A DNA stretch of 64,000 nt from Veillonella nakazawae (GCF_013393365.1 NZ_AP022321.1:147001-211000); one strand, 5' to 3'. Shown: positions 50,937 to 61,064, numbered from the stretch's first letter. Notes: a model not told the origin generated them from the letters alone. Translations and numbers: made by a program.

Positions 50937-53150
50937 TTATTTCTTTTTAATTTCATCCCAATCGCTTAAGTCAGGAAGCTTATTGCTAGTTATAGCTTCC
51001 TGAATCCAGTAGTTGATGGAGGTTAAGTTGCAAGACTCTCGTTCAAAGCCATATACGTTGTCTTCATCTACAGTGGCATAGAGTCGAATGCGTAAGTTTT
51101 TACCTTTTGCGCGCTCGATGTAATAGCTAATACATTGATCATCAAGGCTAGAAGGGCGAACCTCAATAATATTATACTTGCCATTCGCTACGCCTTCTAA
51201 GGCATCCTTAATCATTTGGTTTGGATATTCATATTGATTGAGGTAGAAGATATCGTTGTCACAAGTTAATACATATTCTCGTGGAGGCGTAGTGTTTTTG
51301 TACTCTTTCTCCCAGCTTTCATCAATAACAGGCAATGTAGCATTATCATAGAAGTTTTTAATTAATGCGAGACCTGCAGGAATGGACATCTCCTTGAAGT
51401 ATCTCATTTCATATACCCTAGGATCCACGTTTTCATCCTGTCTGCTAGTATCCTCAATGTAGCCGTATAGATAGATAGTACAAGAGTTTTTGTCTTCATT
51501 ATGGAACATAACGATACTGTACACATCGTAAATTACGTTTTCTATGGATTGGCGGTTATCATAGATGATAAAACTGAGGTATTTTTGTGTATCCCATTCG
51601 CGCTCGATGAAATTCCAGTCGTATTTATTAGTACGCCAACCAGTAGTAGAGTCCTCGAAGATTTCTAATACATCTACGGAGTTTTGAGGCCATGCAGGTG
51701 GCATAGGATTACATGTTGTAGAAGATTGCTGTATGCCTTCTTTGTACTGATAGTGTCCATCAACGAGTTCAAAGGCTTCTAATCGTTCAGAGGCTTCGTC
51801 AGGAATTGCCAACGGCTTACCAGTACCAAAACAATTATCATTTATTGTGTTGAGACGATTGATGCTTTCACGAGCATGCTCGTAGAACGTAACGGCTTGG
51901 TCTAAATCAGGTTCTTTTGTCATGGCCCCAATTTCGTAGCAATAGCCGGCGGCCAGTTGCCATAGATGGTCCGCATAGTCATAACTACCGTATCTATCGT
52001 AACATTTGCTAGCCTGATTGACGCACTCTATGGCGGTTCTTATGGCAGGGGTATTACCTTTTTTGAAAGTAAATACATAAGCGAGATATGGCCAAATACC
52101 ATCGAGAGTGTAAATAGCTGGTTGTTGTAATAAGTGAGCGATGCGAGACCAGTCTTGAGACTGACCATCGATATTCAATGTGCGAAGAATGATGGCTTGC
52201 ATTGTAACATAAGCGTGGTCGTTAAAGTCTAAATAATCTGGGCTTATAGCAGCACGCTCGTAGTATCTGAGGGCCTTTTGAATATCTTGAGGAATTCGTT
52301 TGTTAGACTCACATGGTTTTGCATAGTACTCGGCAGCTTCACGCAAGCACATGCCATTATTCATGGTTACGCCACGCTCAAAATATTCGAGAGCTCGTTC
52401 ATGCTCCCCGCGAGACTTACAAATATCGCCAGCTAAATACGTCATGAGTGGCAAACCTGCTGCAGCCCCTTCAAAAATAACTTGTTCTTCCATTGCCTTA
52501 TTATTTTGCTCGGCATAGGTAAGGCGCAAGTTGCGGTACGCAATGACAAGGCCTGCCGCTGCGGATTTATGTAACCATTGCTGCGCAATGGCGGTTACTT
52601 TATTTGCCAATCTATGTTGATCTACTTGTACAAATAAAGATTTTAAAAAATGAACAACACCGGATGGTTCACCTTCATTAACTATCTTTCGTGCAGATGG
52701 CAAGAACTGGTAATCTCCCCATTGGAATACATTGGCAATGGCATAGGCACAGTAAGAACAACCCTTTTGGGCGCCCTCATAGACGTGCTGGAATGCTTGG
52801 TCCTTCGTCATAGGCAACTCTTTTTCAATAGTTGGTGTAAGGGCACCAGAGGTACGCATAGCTTGTAAAATAGCGATGGCACTGCCTTTGCGAATAGCTG
52901 TATGTAAATAACTATATGCCTTTGTGTCATCCTCAGGAAAGCCTGCTTCAATCCAGGTGAACTGAGGGCCGGAATAGACGCGCGCCAAAATAGCATACAC
53001 ATCGCCAATACCAGGAATCTTTTGGCCTTCCTCGTCAAGTTTCACAAGGGTATCAAGCTCAGCCTTGCCCGCCCAAGCTATATCTTTATTACACTGGTGG
53101 AATATTTTATTGAAAGACTGCTGTATTTGATCAGTGAAATAAAAACTCAT
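50937..53150 (-). CDS. large Sel1/TPR-like repeat protein, 737 aa
   Basis: The N-terminal two-thirds is a series of helix pairs resembling Sel1/TPR repeats, for example YAILARVYSG...AYSYLHTAIRKGSAIA, TYLAGDICKSRGEHERALEY, then REAAEYYAK and IQKALRYYERAA. No signal peptide or membrane segment is present. The last third (from about residue 480) is not repeated, mixed alpha/beta, and contains WRTNKYDWNFIEREWD and a C-terminal NYWIQEAITSNKLPDLSDWD; I do not recognise it. Such solenoids usually bind partner proteins. GGAGAG is just before the ATG. It is the upstream gene of a two-gene unit with the MFS exporter, 49 bases apart. Confidence 0.7.
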   Translation of the reverse strand: MSFYFTDQIQQSFNKIFHQCNKDIAWAGKAELDTLVKLDEEGQKIPGIGDVYAILARVYSGPQFTWIEAGFPEDDTKAYSYLHTAIRKGSAIAILQAMRTSGALTPTIEKELPMTKDQAFQHVYEGAQKGCSYCAYAIANVFQWGDYQFLPSARKIVNEGEPSGVVHFLKSLFVQVDQHRLANKVTAIAQQWLHKSAAAGLVIAYRNLRLTYAEQNNKAMEEQVIFEGAAAGLPLMTYLAGDICKSRGEHERALEYFERGVTMNNGMCLREAAEYYAKPCESNKRIPQDIQKALRYYERAAISPDYLDFNDHAYVTMQAIILRTLNIDGQSQDWSRIAHLLQQPAIYTLDGIWPYLAYVFTFKKGNTPAIRTAIECVNQASKCYDRYGSYDYADHLWQLAAGYCYEIGAMTKEPDLDQAVTFYEHARESINRLNTINDNCFGTGKPLAIPDEASERLEAFELVDGHYQYKEGIQQSSTTCNPMPPAWPQNSVDVLEIFEDSTTGWRTNKYDWNFIEREWDTQKYLSFIIYDNRQSIENVIYDVYSIVMFHNEDKNSCTIYLYGYIEDTSRQDENVDPRVYEMRYFKEMSIPAGLALIKNFYDNATLPVIDESWEKEYKNTTPPREYVLTCDNDIFYLNQYEYPNQMIKDALEGVANGKYNIIEVRPSSLDDQCISYYIERAKGKNLRIRLYATVDEDNVYGFERESCNLTSINYWIQEAITSNKLPDLSDWDEIKKK

Positions 53151-53338
53151 ACTCTCTCCTTCGCATAATAATCAGTAGAAGCTGATAACATATGTAATTT
53201 CAGTATACTATTAGTATTTAGAGGAACACAATATAAATATTCTGAATTTGGAGGGGACTAGGGAAATCAGTAATTGGATTATATATGGGTATTAGGTGAT
53301 GAACAAATGTAAGGATAAGGTGAAAGTTGAGATTTTTC

Positions 53339-53368
53339 TTGACTTTCATTCTATAGAAACATTATAAT
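53339..53368 (+). promoter_or_regulatory. promoter of the trp operon
   Basis: TTGACT and TATAAT separated by 18 bases; transcription would begin near 53375, at the start of the T-box leader. Confidence 0.8.
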
Positions 53369-53374
53369 CAGATT

Positions 53375-53713
53375 ATAATTTTATACTCGCCTAAAAGAAA
53401 CCGATGAGGTGGAGATAAAAATAGGAAATGCACTCACAGAGAGCGGGATTAGCTGAGAACCCGTAGTACGCAGCTTATTAAATGGACCACCGAGGGCGCA
53501 TGGAACAGAATGAACTTTCATTCCTAGTATGGTGCGACGTCACACGAGCGTTAGTCGTGAGGGATATGTTAGTATCCTGCGAAAGAGGAGTGCGCTGCAT
53601 TCAAACAAGGTGGTACCGCGATTTATAGCATAATACAAGTATTTTCTAATACTCTTGTAAAAATAGAACTATAGACTCGTCCTTGACGTTATATTGTCAT
53701 GGGCGAGTTTTTT
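53375..53713 (+). promoter_or_regulatory. tryptophan T-box leader riboswitch
   Basis: The leader has the T-box order. Stem I elements are at 53440-53540, with the candidate specifier codon TGG (53483-53485) in AAATGGACCACCG. The conserved T-box sequence AAGGTGGTACCGCG is at 53607-53620. The competing terminator lies at 53674-53713. Uncharged tRNA-Trp should pair with the specifier and the T-box bulge, stabilise the antiterminator and turn on the trp genes. Stem I details were judged by eye. Confidence 0.93.
53674..53713 (+). terminator. T-box-controlled terminator of trpE
   Basis: ACTCGTCC pairs with GGGCGAGT over an internal hairpin (TTGACG/TGTCA), followed by seven T. It ends 28 bases before the trpE start and is the off-state of the T-box. 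Confidence 0.9.
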
Positions 53714-53741
53714 TATTGGCCAACGCCAGATGGAGGTTCTC

Positions 53742-55211
53742 ATGATTTTTCCTAGTTTAGACCGTGTGAAAGCTATCGCACCGGGCTACGATATCGTGCC
53801 TGTATATATGGAAATTTTATCCGACGTACGGACACCGATTAGCGTGTTGAAAGCGTTAAAACAAGTGAGCAGTCATACGTACTTGCTTGAAAGTGCGGAT
53901 AATAGTAATCATTGGGGCCGTTACTCCTTCTTGGGCTATGATCCTAAGATTGAACTCTTCTGCAAAAATCATCAAATGACTATCAAAGACGGTACAACGC
54001 GTACCTTTGAATGCTCTGACCCAGCTGCAGAGATTCGCAATATTTTGAGCCAATATAAAAGCCCTCGCTTAGAAGAATTACCAACATTCACAGGTGGCTT
54101 TGTAGGGTATTTTGCTTGTGAATATATCCGCTACATCGAGCCAACATTGGATTTCCCAACACCAGATGATGACTCTGCGATGGTAAACGATGTAGACCTT
54201 ATGCTCTTTGATAAGGTTATCGCATTCGACCATTACAAAAATAAAATCTACTTGATTGCTAACATCAGTACAGACGATTTAGAACGTAATTACAACAAGG
54301 CTGAGCTTGAACTTAAAGCACTAGCTGATCTCGTAGTAAACGGTAAAGAGGCGGACATTCCAAAAGGCATTCTTAAAACAGAGTTTACCTCTGAGTTTAC
54401 AAAGGATGAGTTTGAAGCAGTTGTTAAAAAGACACAGCACTACATCAAGGAAGGGGATATCTTCCAATGTGTTGTATCTAACCGCCGTGAAGCTGAGTTT
54501 GATGGTAGCTTGTTAAATGCGTACCGCGTATTGCGTACATTGAACCCATCGCCATACATGTTCTACCTATCTGGTGGTGATGTAGAGCTTACAGGTGCTT
54601 CTCCAGAAACATTGGTAAAATTGACGGATGGTAAGATGTACACCTTCCCAATTGCAGGTACTATGCGCCGGGGTAAAACCGAAGCAGAGGACCTCGCTAT
54701 TGAAGAAAAACTCATTAACGACGAAAAAGAGTTGGCTGAACATAATATGCTTGTTGATCTTGGTCGTAACGATTTAGGTAAAATTGCTAAATTCGGTTCC
54801 GTACAAGTAGAGGCGTTACATATGTTGCAACGTTTCTCCCACGTAATTCATATTACATCTACTGTAAGCGGCGACATTCAAGATGGTAAAGATGCTCTCG
54901 ATGCTATCGGTGCTACATTGCCAGCAGGTACATTGTCCGGGGCTCCTAAAATTCGTGCTATTGAGATTTTACATGAACTTGAAAAAAGCCCGCGCGGTGT
55001 ATACGGCGGCGCTGTAGGTTACATCGATTTCTCCGGTAACATGGACGTATGTATCGGTATCCGCATGGCCATGAATAAAGGTGGCAAAGTCTATGTTCGA
55101 GCTGGTGCTGGTATCGTTCGCGATAGTGTTCCTGCTAGTGAATATAATGAAACCTTGATCAAAGGCCAATCCATGATTTCCGCAATTACAGATGCACAGG
55201 AGGTAGAATAA
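53742..55211 (+). CDS. trpE: anthranilate synthase component I TrpE
   Basis: 489 aa from ATG 53742 with TGGAGG six bases ahead; the longer frame from 53694 starts inside the terminator. The N-terminal part holds the allosteric pocket (LLESADNSNHWGRYSFLG). The catalytic chorismate-binding part has YIKEGDIFQCVVSNRREAEF, LTGASPETLVKL, PIAGTMRRGKTEAED and the final GAGIVRDSVPASEYNETLIK. It makes anthranilate from chorismate with ammonia from TrpG. Its stop overlaps the trpG ATG by one base. Confidence 0.96.
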   Translation: MIFPSLDRVKAIAPGYDIVPVYMEILSDVRTPISVLKALKQVSSHTYLLESADNSNHWGRYSFLGYDPKIELFCKNHQMTIKDGTTRTFECSDPAAEIRNILSQYKSPRLEELPTFTGGFVGYFACEYIRYIEPTLDFPTPDDDSAMVNDVDLMLFDKVIAFDHYKNKIYLIANISTDDLERNYNKAELELKALADLVVNGKEADIPKGILKTEFTSEFTKDEFEAVVKKTQHYIKEGDIFQCVVSNRREAEFDGSLLNAYRVLRTLNPSPYMFYLSGGDVELTGASPETLVKLTDGKMYTFPIAGTMRRGKTEAEDLAIEEKLINDEKELAEHNMLVDLGRNDLGKIAKFGSVQVEALHMLQRFSHVIHITSTVSGDIQDGKDALDAIGATLPAGTLSGAPKIRAIEILHELEKSPRGVYGGAVGYIDFSGNMDVCIGIRMAMNKGGKVYVRAGAGIVRDSVPASEYNETLIKGQSMISAITDAQEVE

Positions 55212-55777
55212 TGGTACTCCTTATAGATAATTATGATAGCTTCTCCTTTAACTTATACCAATTAGTGGGCTCTATCGATCCAGACATTAAAGTCATCCGC
55301 AGCGATGAATTAACAGTTGAAGAAATCCGCGCGTTGAAACCAGACTATGTGATACTTTCACCAGGCCCTGGCAGACCAGCTGATGCGGGCGTATACGAAG
55401 ACCTATTGCGCGAATGCAAAGGCGAATTCCCAATCCTCGGCGTATGCCTTGGTCACCAAGCCATCGGCGAAGTATTCGGCGGCACCGTTTCCTATGCAAA
55501 ACAAGTTATGCACGGCAAACAAAGCGTAGCCAAACAAGTACACCCATCTAAAATCCTAAAAGGCGTACCTGAACAATTCGAAGTAGCACGCTACCACTCC
55601 TTGGCAATCATTGACGAAACCATGCCAAGCGAACTCATCGTTACATCCATTACCGACGACGGCGAAGTAATGAGCGTAGAACACAAAGACTACCCAATCT
55701 ACGGCGTGCAATTCCATCCGGAATCCATCATGACACCGAACGGGGAACAAATGATTCGCAATTTCTTAGAAAAATAA
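55211..55777 (+). CDS. trpG: anthranilate synthase component II TrpG (glutamine amidotransferase)
   Basis: 188 aa. Class I amidotransferase motifs are VILSPGPGRPADAG, the nucleophile GVCLGHQAIGEVFGG and the histidine/glutamate pair in GVQFHPESIMTPNG. It supplies ammonia to TrpE and is not fused to TrpD, unlike in enterics. It is followed by a 578-base gap with two structured elements before trpD. Confidence 0.96.
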   Translation: MVLLIDNYDSFSFNLYQLVGSIDPDIKVIRSDELTVEEIRALKPDYVILSPGPGRPADAGVYEDLLRECKGEFPILGVCLGHQAIGEVFGGTVSYAKQVMHGKQSVAKQVHPSKILKGVPEQFEVARYHSLAIIDETMPSELIVTSITDDGEVMSVEHKDYPIYGVQFHPESIMTPNGEQMIRNFLEK

Positions 55778-55799
55778 ACTACAGCCTAATTTATGTATC

Positions 55800-55952
55800 G
55801 AGGGGCTATTTATAAGTCCTAGAACGATAGAGCGGAAATAAGGTCTCTCGGAACTCCAAGTGGCCACCGCCCCACTACGTGGGGCCGCCAAGTCGTTCCT
55901 TAAGACCTTATTTCCTGCCAACTCAACCTTGCAGGACCTATAATAGCCCCTC
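55800..55952. repeat. structured repeat element, copy 3 (inverted, trpG-trpD gap)
   Basis: Outer arms are about 20 bases with few mismatches (55800-55820, GAGGGGCTATTTATAAGTCC..., and 55933-55952). A second stem pairs GCGGAAATAAGGTCT with AGACCTTATTTCCTGC, and an inner stem holds CTCCAAGTGGCC (55854-55865) and CCAAGTCG (55888-55895), the inverted form of the core motifs of copies 1 and 2. A small top hairpin GCCCCAC/GTGGGGC is specific to this copy. It lies in the trp operon in the opposite orientation to copy 2. Confidence 0.65.
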
Positions 55953-56181
55953 TACAATACATATATCGAACAGTAACTATATTTTTCTAAAGAAATATGC
56001 AAATCATCATAAGGGAAAAGAACGGCTACGCCGTTCTATCTTCCCACCTCTTATAAAGAAATGACCTGTGCGTTACTCCATATAATGCGCAGGATCATTT
56101 AAGAGATATTGAATTGTTGTTCATTTTATTGTGCGTGTGACAGTGAGTAGGGCATATAAACGATTAAGTGTCCTAGTGTTT

Positions 56182-56282
56182 ATGTGAGTTCACGGGGTTC
56201 TAGGCCCGACTTTGGCCCTGCGAAGGCCGCAGGCCGTAGTCAGACCCGGCCAGTGGAGGGCATAGGTCCACGTGAATCACAT
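56182..56282. repeat. structured repeat element, copy 2 (trpG-trpD gap)
   Basis: Outer arms ATGTGAGTTCACG (56182-56194) and CGTGAATCACAT (56271-56282) pair with one bulge. The core CGACTTTGGCCCTGCGAAGG (56207-56226) and GGCCAGTGGAG (56248-56258) is the same as in copy 1 at 5674-5711, with about 17 extra bases between the two halves. The rest of the 578-base trpG-trpD gap holds copy 3 and no gene that I can support. Confidence 0.7.
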
Positions 56283-56355
56283 GTAGCATTAAGGCAGGTA
56301 TATGCCCTATTAACGTGGAACCGAAGAAAATGAACAACAAGTAAGGAGATATACA

Positions 56356-57366
56356 ATGATTAAAGACGCATTATATGCAGTAACGCATGGTCAAGATTTA
56401 TCCTACGACCTTGCAAAAGATACAATGAACAAGATTATGAGCGGTGATGTAGCTGATGTGCCTATGGCAGGTTTCTTGTGCGCCTTGGCGGCAAAGGGCC
56501 CTACTGTAGATGAGGTTACGGCTTTTGCTGAGGTTATGCGTGAGAAGGCTGGTTCTGTGCCTCATGCAGGTACTGTTGTGGAAATCGTAGGTACTGGCGG
56601 CGACGAAGCGAATACGTTCAATATTTCTACTACATCTGGTTTTATCATTTCCGCTGCAGGTATTCCTGTAGCAAAGCATGGTAACCGCAGTGTATCTAGT
56701 AAATGTGGTGCTGCTGATTTGATTGAAGCCTTAGGCGCTAAGTTAGAGCTTAATGGTGAACAAAATGAGGCAGTCCTCAACAAAGCAAATATGTGCTTCA
56801 TGTTTGCTCCTGTATATCACCAAGCTATGAAATATGCTGGCCCTGTACGTAAAGCGTTAGGTGTTCGTACTGTGTTCAATATCCTCGGACCTTTGGCAAA
56901 CCCAGCAGGTGCTACTGTAGAGTTGATGGGCGTGTACGATAAATCTTTAGTAGAACCATTGGCTCGCGTGTTGGCTAATCTTGGCGTTAAACGCGGTGCT
57001 GTGGTACACGGCTTTGATGGCCTTGATGAAATTACGGCTACCAACAAAACGTACGTATGCGAAATTAATAATGGTGCTTTCACAAGCTACGAATTCGATC
57101 CTAAGGAATACGGGTTTGACTATGCAGACAAAACAGAGCTTGAAGGTGGCGACGCTACGGTAAATGCTGAGATTACTCGCCGCGTTCTCGGTGGTGAGCA
57201 AGGTGGTAAACGCACAGCTGTTCTTCTAAACGCTGGTATGGCGATTTACCTTGCGAAAGAGGGCCTTACATTAGCAGAGGGCATTGAAGAGGCGAAAAAC
57301 ATGATCGATTCTGGCAAGGCTTTTGCTACAATGGAACAATTTGTGAAAGCAACGCAAGAGGTATAA
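56356..57366 (+). CDS. trpD: anthranilate phosphoribosyltransferase TrpD
   Basis: 336 aa. The PRPP-binding motif is GTGGDEANTFNISTTSGF, followed by the anthranilate-site KHGNRSVSSKCGAADLIEAL and RTVFNILGPLANPA. It joins anthranilate to phosphoribosyl pyrophosphate. GTAAGGAGA lies before the ATG. It heads the second part of the trp operon after the gap with the structured elements, and trpC-trpF starts three bases after it. Confidence 0.96.
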   Translation: MIKDALYAVTHGQDLSYDLAKDTMNKIMSGDVADVPMAGFLCALAAKGPTVDEVTAFAEVMREKAGSVPHAGTVVEIVGTGGDEANTFNISTTSGFIISAAGIPVAKHGNRSVSSKCGAADLIEALGAKLELNGEQNEAVLNKANMCFMFAPVYHQAMKYAGPVRKALGVRTVFNILGPLANPAGATVELMGVYDKSLVEPLARVLANLGVKRGAVVHGFDGLDEITATNKTYVCEINNGAFTSYEFDPKEYGFDYADKTELEGGDATVNAEITRRVLGGEQGGKRTAVLLNAGMAIYLAKEGLTLAEGIEEAKNMIDSGKAFATMEQFVKATQEV

Positions 57367-57369
57367 CCA

Positions 57370-58869
57370 TTGATTTTAGATAAGATTGTAGAGGCTACCA
57401 ACATTCGGGTAGCCCAAGAAAAACAGGTGGAATCGCCTGAGGCTGTAAAAGCAGCGGCGTTGGCGTTACCATCTGATACAGGATTTCCTTTTGGAGCAGC
57501 CCTTCGTCAGCAAGACTTTAACTTCATTTGCGAAGTGAAGAAAGCATCTCCATCTAAGGGCATTATTGCTGAACATTTCCCGTATTTAGACATCGCTAAA
57601 GAATATGAGGTTGCTGGTGCAGCAGCCATCTCTGTACTGACAGAGCCAGACTTCTTTAAAGGTGATAAAAAATATCTCCAAGAAATTGCAAGCACTGTCA
57701 AAATCCCTGTACTTCGTAAGGACTTCATCATCGATGAATACCAAATCTACCAAGCAAAGGTATGGGGCGCTAGTGCAATCCTCTTAATCTGTGCATGCCT
57801 CGATGTACCAACATTGACCAAGTTCCGTGAGTTAGCGGACTCTCTTGGCTTGTCCTCTTTGGTAGAGGCTCATGACGAAAAAGAAGTGCAAATGGCTATT
57901 GATTGCGGTGCCCGTATTATTGGTGTTAATAACCGTAATTTGAAAGACTTTACTGTAGATGTACAAAATAGTGTGCGCTTGCGCAATCTCGTTCAAGACG
58001 ATGTGATCTTTGTATCTGAAAGCGGTCTAGAAACGCCAGAGGATATCCAAGTATTGCGGGATAACAATATTGGAGTAGCATTGATGGGTGAAACCTTCAT
58101 GCGTTCTCCTAACAAGGTTGAAAAGTTGGCATATCTCTATGGGCCCACATACTACACGCCAAATGTTAAGATGTGCGGTATTTCTAAGGTAGATACAATC
58201 CCTGCTGTAGTAGAGGCGAAACCAGATTACATGGGCCTTGTATTCGCGCCAAGCAAACGACAAGTCACTGTGGACGAAGCTAAAATATTGGTGGAAGAAC
58301 TCCATAAGCAATATGCAAAAACATATGGTGCAGTTGAAGTGCCAATGAATGCTGAAACAGCACAAGATAGTAAGGAATTTGTCCAAGAAAATCCTAATTT
58401 TGAGAACATTAAAACGGTAGGCGTCTTCGTCAATGAAACACTAGATAACCTCGTTACAATCGCTAAAGAAGTCAATCTTGACGCAGTGCAATTGCATGGT
58501 GATGAAGATGAAGCTTTCATCCAAGCTCTGAAGGAGAAAACAGATGTAGAGGTTTGGAAGGCTGTTCAAATCTGCAGCCCTGCAGATGCAGAGGCGTGGA
58601 TCGATAGCAGTGCCGATATGCTGTTATTTGATGCGTACCATAAGGATGAACGAGGTGGTACGGGCGAAGTGTTCGACTGGTCTTGTTTAGATGAGTTTGA
58701 ACGTCCATTTATGCTTGCAGGTGGTATCGACAGTACTAACGTGGCGCGTGCTATTCGCACAGTTCGCCCTTACGGTATAGATATTAGTAGCGGTATTGAA
58801 ACAGATGGCGTGAAGGACGATGAGAAAATTAAAGCTTTCACCAACATTGTGAGAACAATAGCTCACTAA
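57370..58869 (+). CDS. trpCF: fused indole-3-glycerol phosphate synthase/phosphoribosylanthranilate isomerase TrpC-TrpF
   Basis: 499 aa starting at TTG 57370 (AGAGG seven bases ahead), three bases after trpD. Residues 1 to about 255 are TrpC (FICEVKKASPSKGIIAEHFP, LRKDFIIDEYQ, GVNNRNLKDF, SESGLETPEDI). Residues from about 262 on are TrpF (VKMCGISKVDTIP, DAVQLHGDEDEAFIQAL, FDAYHKDERGGTGEVFDWS, LAGGIDSTNVARAI). A lysine- and glutamate-rich insertion of about 30 residues (HKQYAKTYGAVEVPMNAETA region) separates two strands of the TrpF barrel. The fusion is known in enterics but with the same domain order; here it sits in a Firmicute-like operon. Confidence 0.94.
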   Translation: MILDKIVEATNIRVAQEKQVESPEAVKAAALALPSDTGFPFGAALRQQDFNFICEVKKASPSKGIIAEHFPYLDIAKEYEVAGAAAISVLTEPDFFKGDKKYLQEIASTVKIPVLRKDFIIDEYQIYQAKVWGASAILLICACLDVPTLTKFRELADSLGLSSLVEAHDEKEVQMAIDCGARIIGVNNRNLKDFTVDVQNSVRLRNLVQDDVIFVSESGLETPEDIQVLRDNNIGVALMGETFMRSPNKVEKLAYLYGPTYYTPNVKMCGISKVDTIPAVVEAKPDYMGLVFAPSKRQVTVDEAKILVEELHKQYAKTYGAVEVPMNAETAQDSKEFVQENPNFENIKTVGVFVNETLDNLVTIAKEVNLDAVQLHGDEDEAFIQALKEKTDVEVWKAVQICSPADAEAWIDSSADMLLFDAYHKDERGGTGEVFDWSCLDEFERPFMLAGGIDSTNVARAIRTVRPYGIDISSGIETDGVKDDEKIKAFTNIVRTIAH

Positions 58870-59008
58870 ATCACAAAAAATACATAAATCTAAGATATAA
58901 TAATATTTTAGACACATCCGATGGAATTCATCGATTGTTGAGATAGATGCCAATAGTAACGCTATATATGGCGTACTAGCAGGAATGGTATATGGAAAGG
59001 TAAGTTAT

Positions 59009-60202
59009 ATGAGTGAACAAAGACATGGTTATTTTGGCTCCTTTGGTGGCCAATTTATGCCAGAAACATTGATGAATGCAGTCATCGAATTGGAAGAGGC
59101 GTACAACAAGTACAAAGATGATCCTGATTTCGTGCGCGAACTTGAGGATTTACATAAAAAATATACAGGTCGTCCATCCCTTTTATACTATGCAGATCGC
59201 ATGACAAAGGACCTTGGAGGCGCCAAAATCTACTTGAAACGTGAAGATTTGAACCATACTGGGTCTCATAAATTGAACAATGTAATCGGTCAAATGTTAT
59301 TGGCAAAACGGATGGGTAAAACTCGTGTTATTGCTGAAACTGGTGCAGGTCAACATGGTGTGGCAACGGCTACTATCGCTGCGTTGATGGGCATGGAATG
59401 TGAAGTATACATGGGTGCGGAAGACTGTGAACGTCAAGCGCTTAACGTGTACCGCATGGAATTGTTGGGCGCTAAGGTACATCCTGTAACAACTGGTACA
59501 AGTACATTAAAAGATGCTGTATCTGAAGCGATGCGCGAATGGACAAACCGCATGTCTGATACACACTATGTATTAGGTTCTGTTATGGGGGCGCATCCAT
59601 TCCCGATGATCGTTCGTGATTTCCAATCTATCATCAGCCGCGAAGCGCGTGAGCAAATCCTTGAAGCAGAAGGCAAATTGCCAACAGCTGTTATGGCTTG
59701 CGTAGGCGGTGGCTCCAATGCGATGGGCATGTTCTATCACTTCATTCCTGATGAAGGGGTTCGACTCATCGGTTGTGAAGCAGCTGGTCGTGGTGTTGAT
59801 ACAGAGGAACATGCAGCAACAATCGCAAAAGGCTCTGTGGGTATCTTCCATGGCATGAAATCTTACTTCTGCCAAGACGAAGACGGTCAAATTGCTCCAG
59901 TATATTCTATCTCTGCAGGCCTTGATTACCCTGGCATCGGACCTGAACATGCGTACTTGCACGATAGCGGTCGTGCTGAATACGTGCCTGTAACGGATGA
60001 TGAAGCAGTAGATGCATTCGAATACTTATCTCGTTTAGAAGGTATTATTCCAGCTATTGAAAGTGCTCATGCAGTGGCACATGCTCGTAAAATTGCTCCA
60101 ACCATGAGCAAGGACGATATCATTATTATTTGTTTATCTGGTCGCGGTGACAAAGACGTAGCGGCTATGGCGAAATATAGAGGGGTGGATCTTCATGAGT
60201 AA
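59009..60202 (+). CDS. trpB: tryptophan synthase beta subunit TrpB
   Basis: 397 aa from the ATG at 59009 (GGAAAGG eight bases ahead); the frame from 58985 has no site. PLP lysine is in the motif HTGSHKLNN, the glycine-rich phosphate loop is GGGSNAMG, and the N-terminal [18 protein letters not shown] is typical. It condenses indole with serine. The 139 bases before it contain only a small hairpin. trpA overlaps its 3' end by eight bases. Confidence 0.97.
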   Translation: MSEQRHGYFGSFGGQFMPETLMNAVIELEEAYNKYKDDPDFVRELEDLHKKYTGRPSLLYYADRMTKDLGGAKIYLKREDLNHTGSHKLNNVIGQMLLAKRMGKTRVIAETGAGQHGVATATIAALMGMECEVYMGAEDCERQALNVYRMELLGAKVHPVTTGTSTLKDAVSEAMREWTNRMSDTHYVLGSVMGAHPFPMIVRDFQSIISREAREQILEAEGKLPTAVMACVGGGSNAMGMFYHFIPDEGVRLIGCEAAGRGVDTEEHAATIAKGSVGIFHGMKSYFCQDEDGQIAPVYSISAGLDYPGIGPEHAYLHDSGRAEYVPVTDDEAVDAFEYLSRLEGIIPAIESAHAVAHARKIAPTMSKDDIIIICLSGRGDKDVAAMAKYRGVDLHE

Positions 60203-60986
60203 AATTAAAGACGCTTTCACAAAGGGCAAGGCATTCATCCCATTCATCAGCGCTGGTGATCATGGCATTGAGAATACAGAACGTTATATTCGCGTCATGG
60301 TGAAAGCCGGCGCCGACATGGTGGAAATTGGTATTCCATTCTCCGACCCAACAGCGGAAGGCCCAGTTATCCAGGAAGCGAGCACACGCGCATTATCTAC
60401 AGGCGTAAAAATTCACGATATCTTTGATATGGTGCGTCGTTTGCGCAGTGGTGATGATGCAGTGACAGTACCACTCGTGTTCATGACCTATTTGAACCCA
60501 ATCTATGTATTCGGTCGTGAAAAATTCTTTACCCTCTGCGAAGAGGTTGGTATTTCTGGTGTTATCGTGCCAGATATGCCGTTTGAAGAAAAAGGGGAAC
60601 TCGGGAGTGTAGCTAATAAACATGGCGTTGAAGTGGTATCCTTGATCGCTCCCACATCTGAAAACCGCATCGAAATGATCGCAAAAGACGCAGAAGGTTT
60701 TGTGTACTGCGTATCTTCCCTCGGTGTTACAGGCATGCGTAGCGAAATCAAAACGGATATTAAATCCATCGTTGAAACCATTCGCAAATATACAGATATT
60801 CCTGTAGCCGTTGGTTTCGGTATTTCTAAGCCAGAACAAGCGGAAGCAATGGCGCGCGTATCTGACGGTGCTATCGTAGGCTCTGCCATCGTTAAAATCG
60901 TGGCAGAACACGGTGAACATGCAGACCAAGCGTTATTTGACTACGTACAATCTATGAAACAAGCTGTACTAAAAGCTGACGCATAA
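60195..60986 (+). CDS. trpA: tryptophan synthase alpha subunit TrpA
   Basis: 263 aa. The catalytic residues lie in [20 protein letters not shown] (Glu49-like and Asp60-like), and the phosphate-binding loops are in [12 protein letters not shown] and [11 protein letters not shown]. It cleaves indole-3-glycerol phosphate, and the indole is passed through a tunnel to TrpB. It is the last gene of the operon; the terminator is 43 bases downstream. The overlap with trpB (8 bases) ensures balanced synthesis of the two subunits. Confidence 0.97.
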   Translation: MSKIKDAFTKGKAFIPFISAGDHGIENTERYIRVMVKAGADMVEIGIPFSDPTAEGPVIQEASTRALSTGVKIHDIFDMVRRLRSGDDAVTVPLVFMTYLNPIYVFGREKFFTLCEEVGISGVIVPDMPFEEKGELGSVANKHGVEVVSLIAPTSENRIEMIAKDAEGFVYCVSSLGVTGMRSEIKTDIKSIVETIRKYTDIPVAVGFGISKPEQAEAMARVSDGAIVGSAIVKIVAEHGEHADQALFDYVQSMKQAVLKADA

Positions 60987-61028
60987 TAACAGCTACCGCA
61001 TAATAAAATAGATAATACAATACATACT

Positions 61029-61064
61029 AAAAAGGACGTTATACATGTGTATAGCGTCCTTTTT
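61029..61064 (+). terminator. trp operon terminator
   Basis: AAAAAGGACGTTATAC pairs with GTATAGCGTCCTTTTT around a three- to four-base loop. The arms share AGGACGTTATA with the terminator at 29641-29705. Confidence 0.92.
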
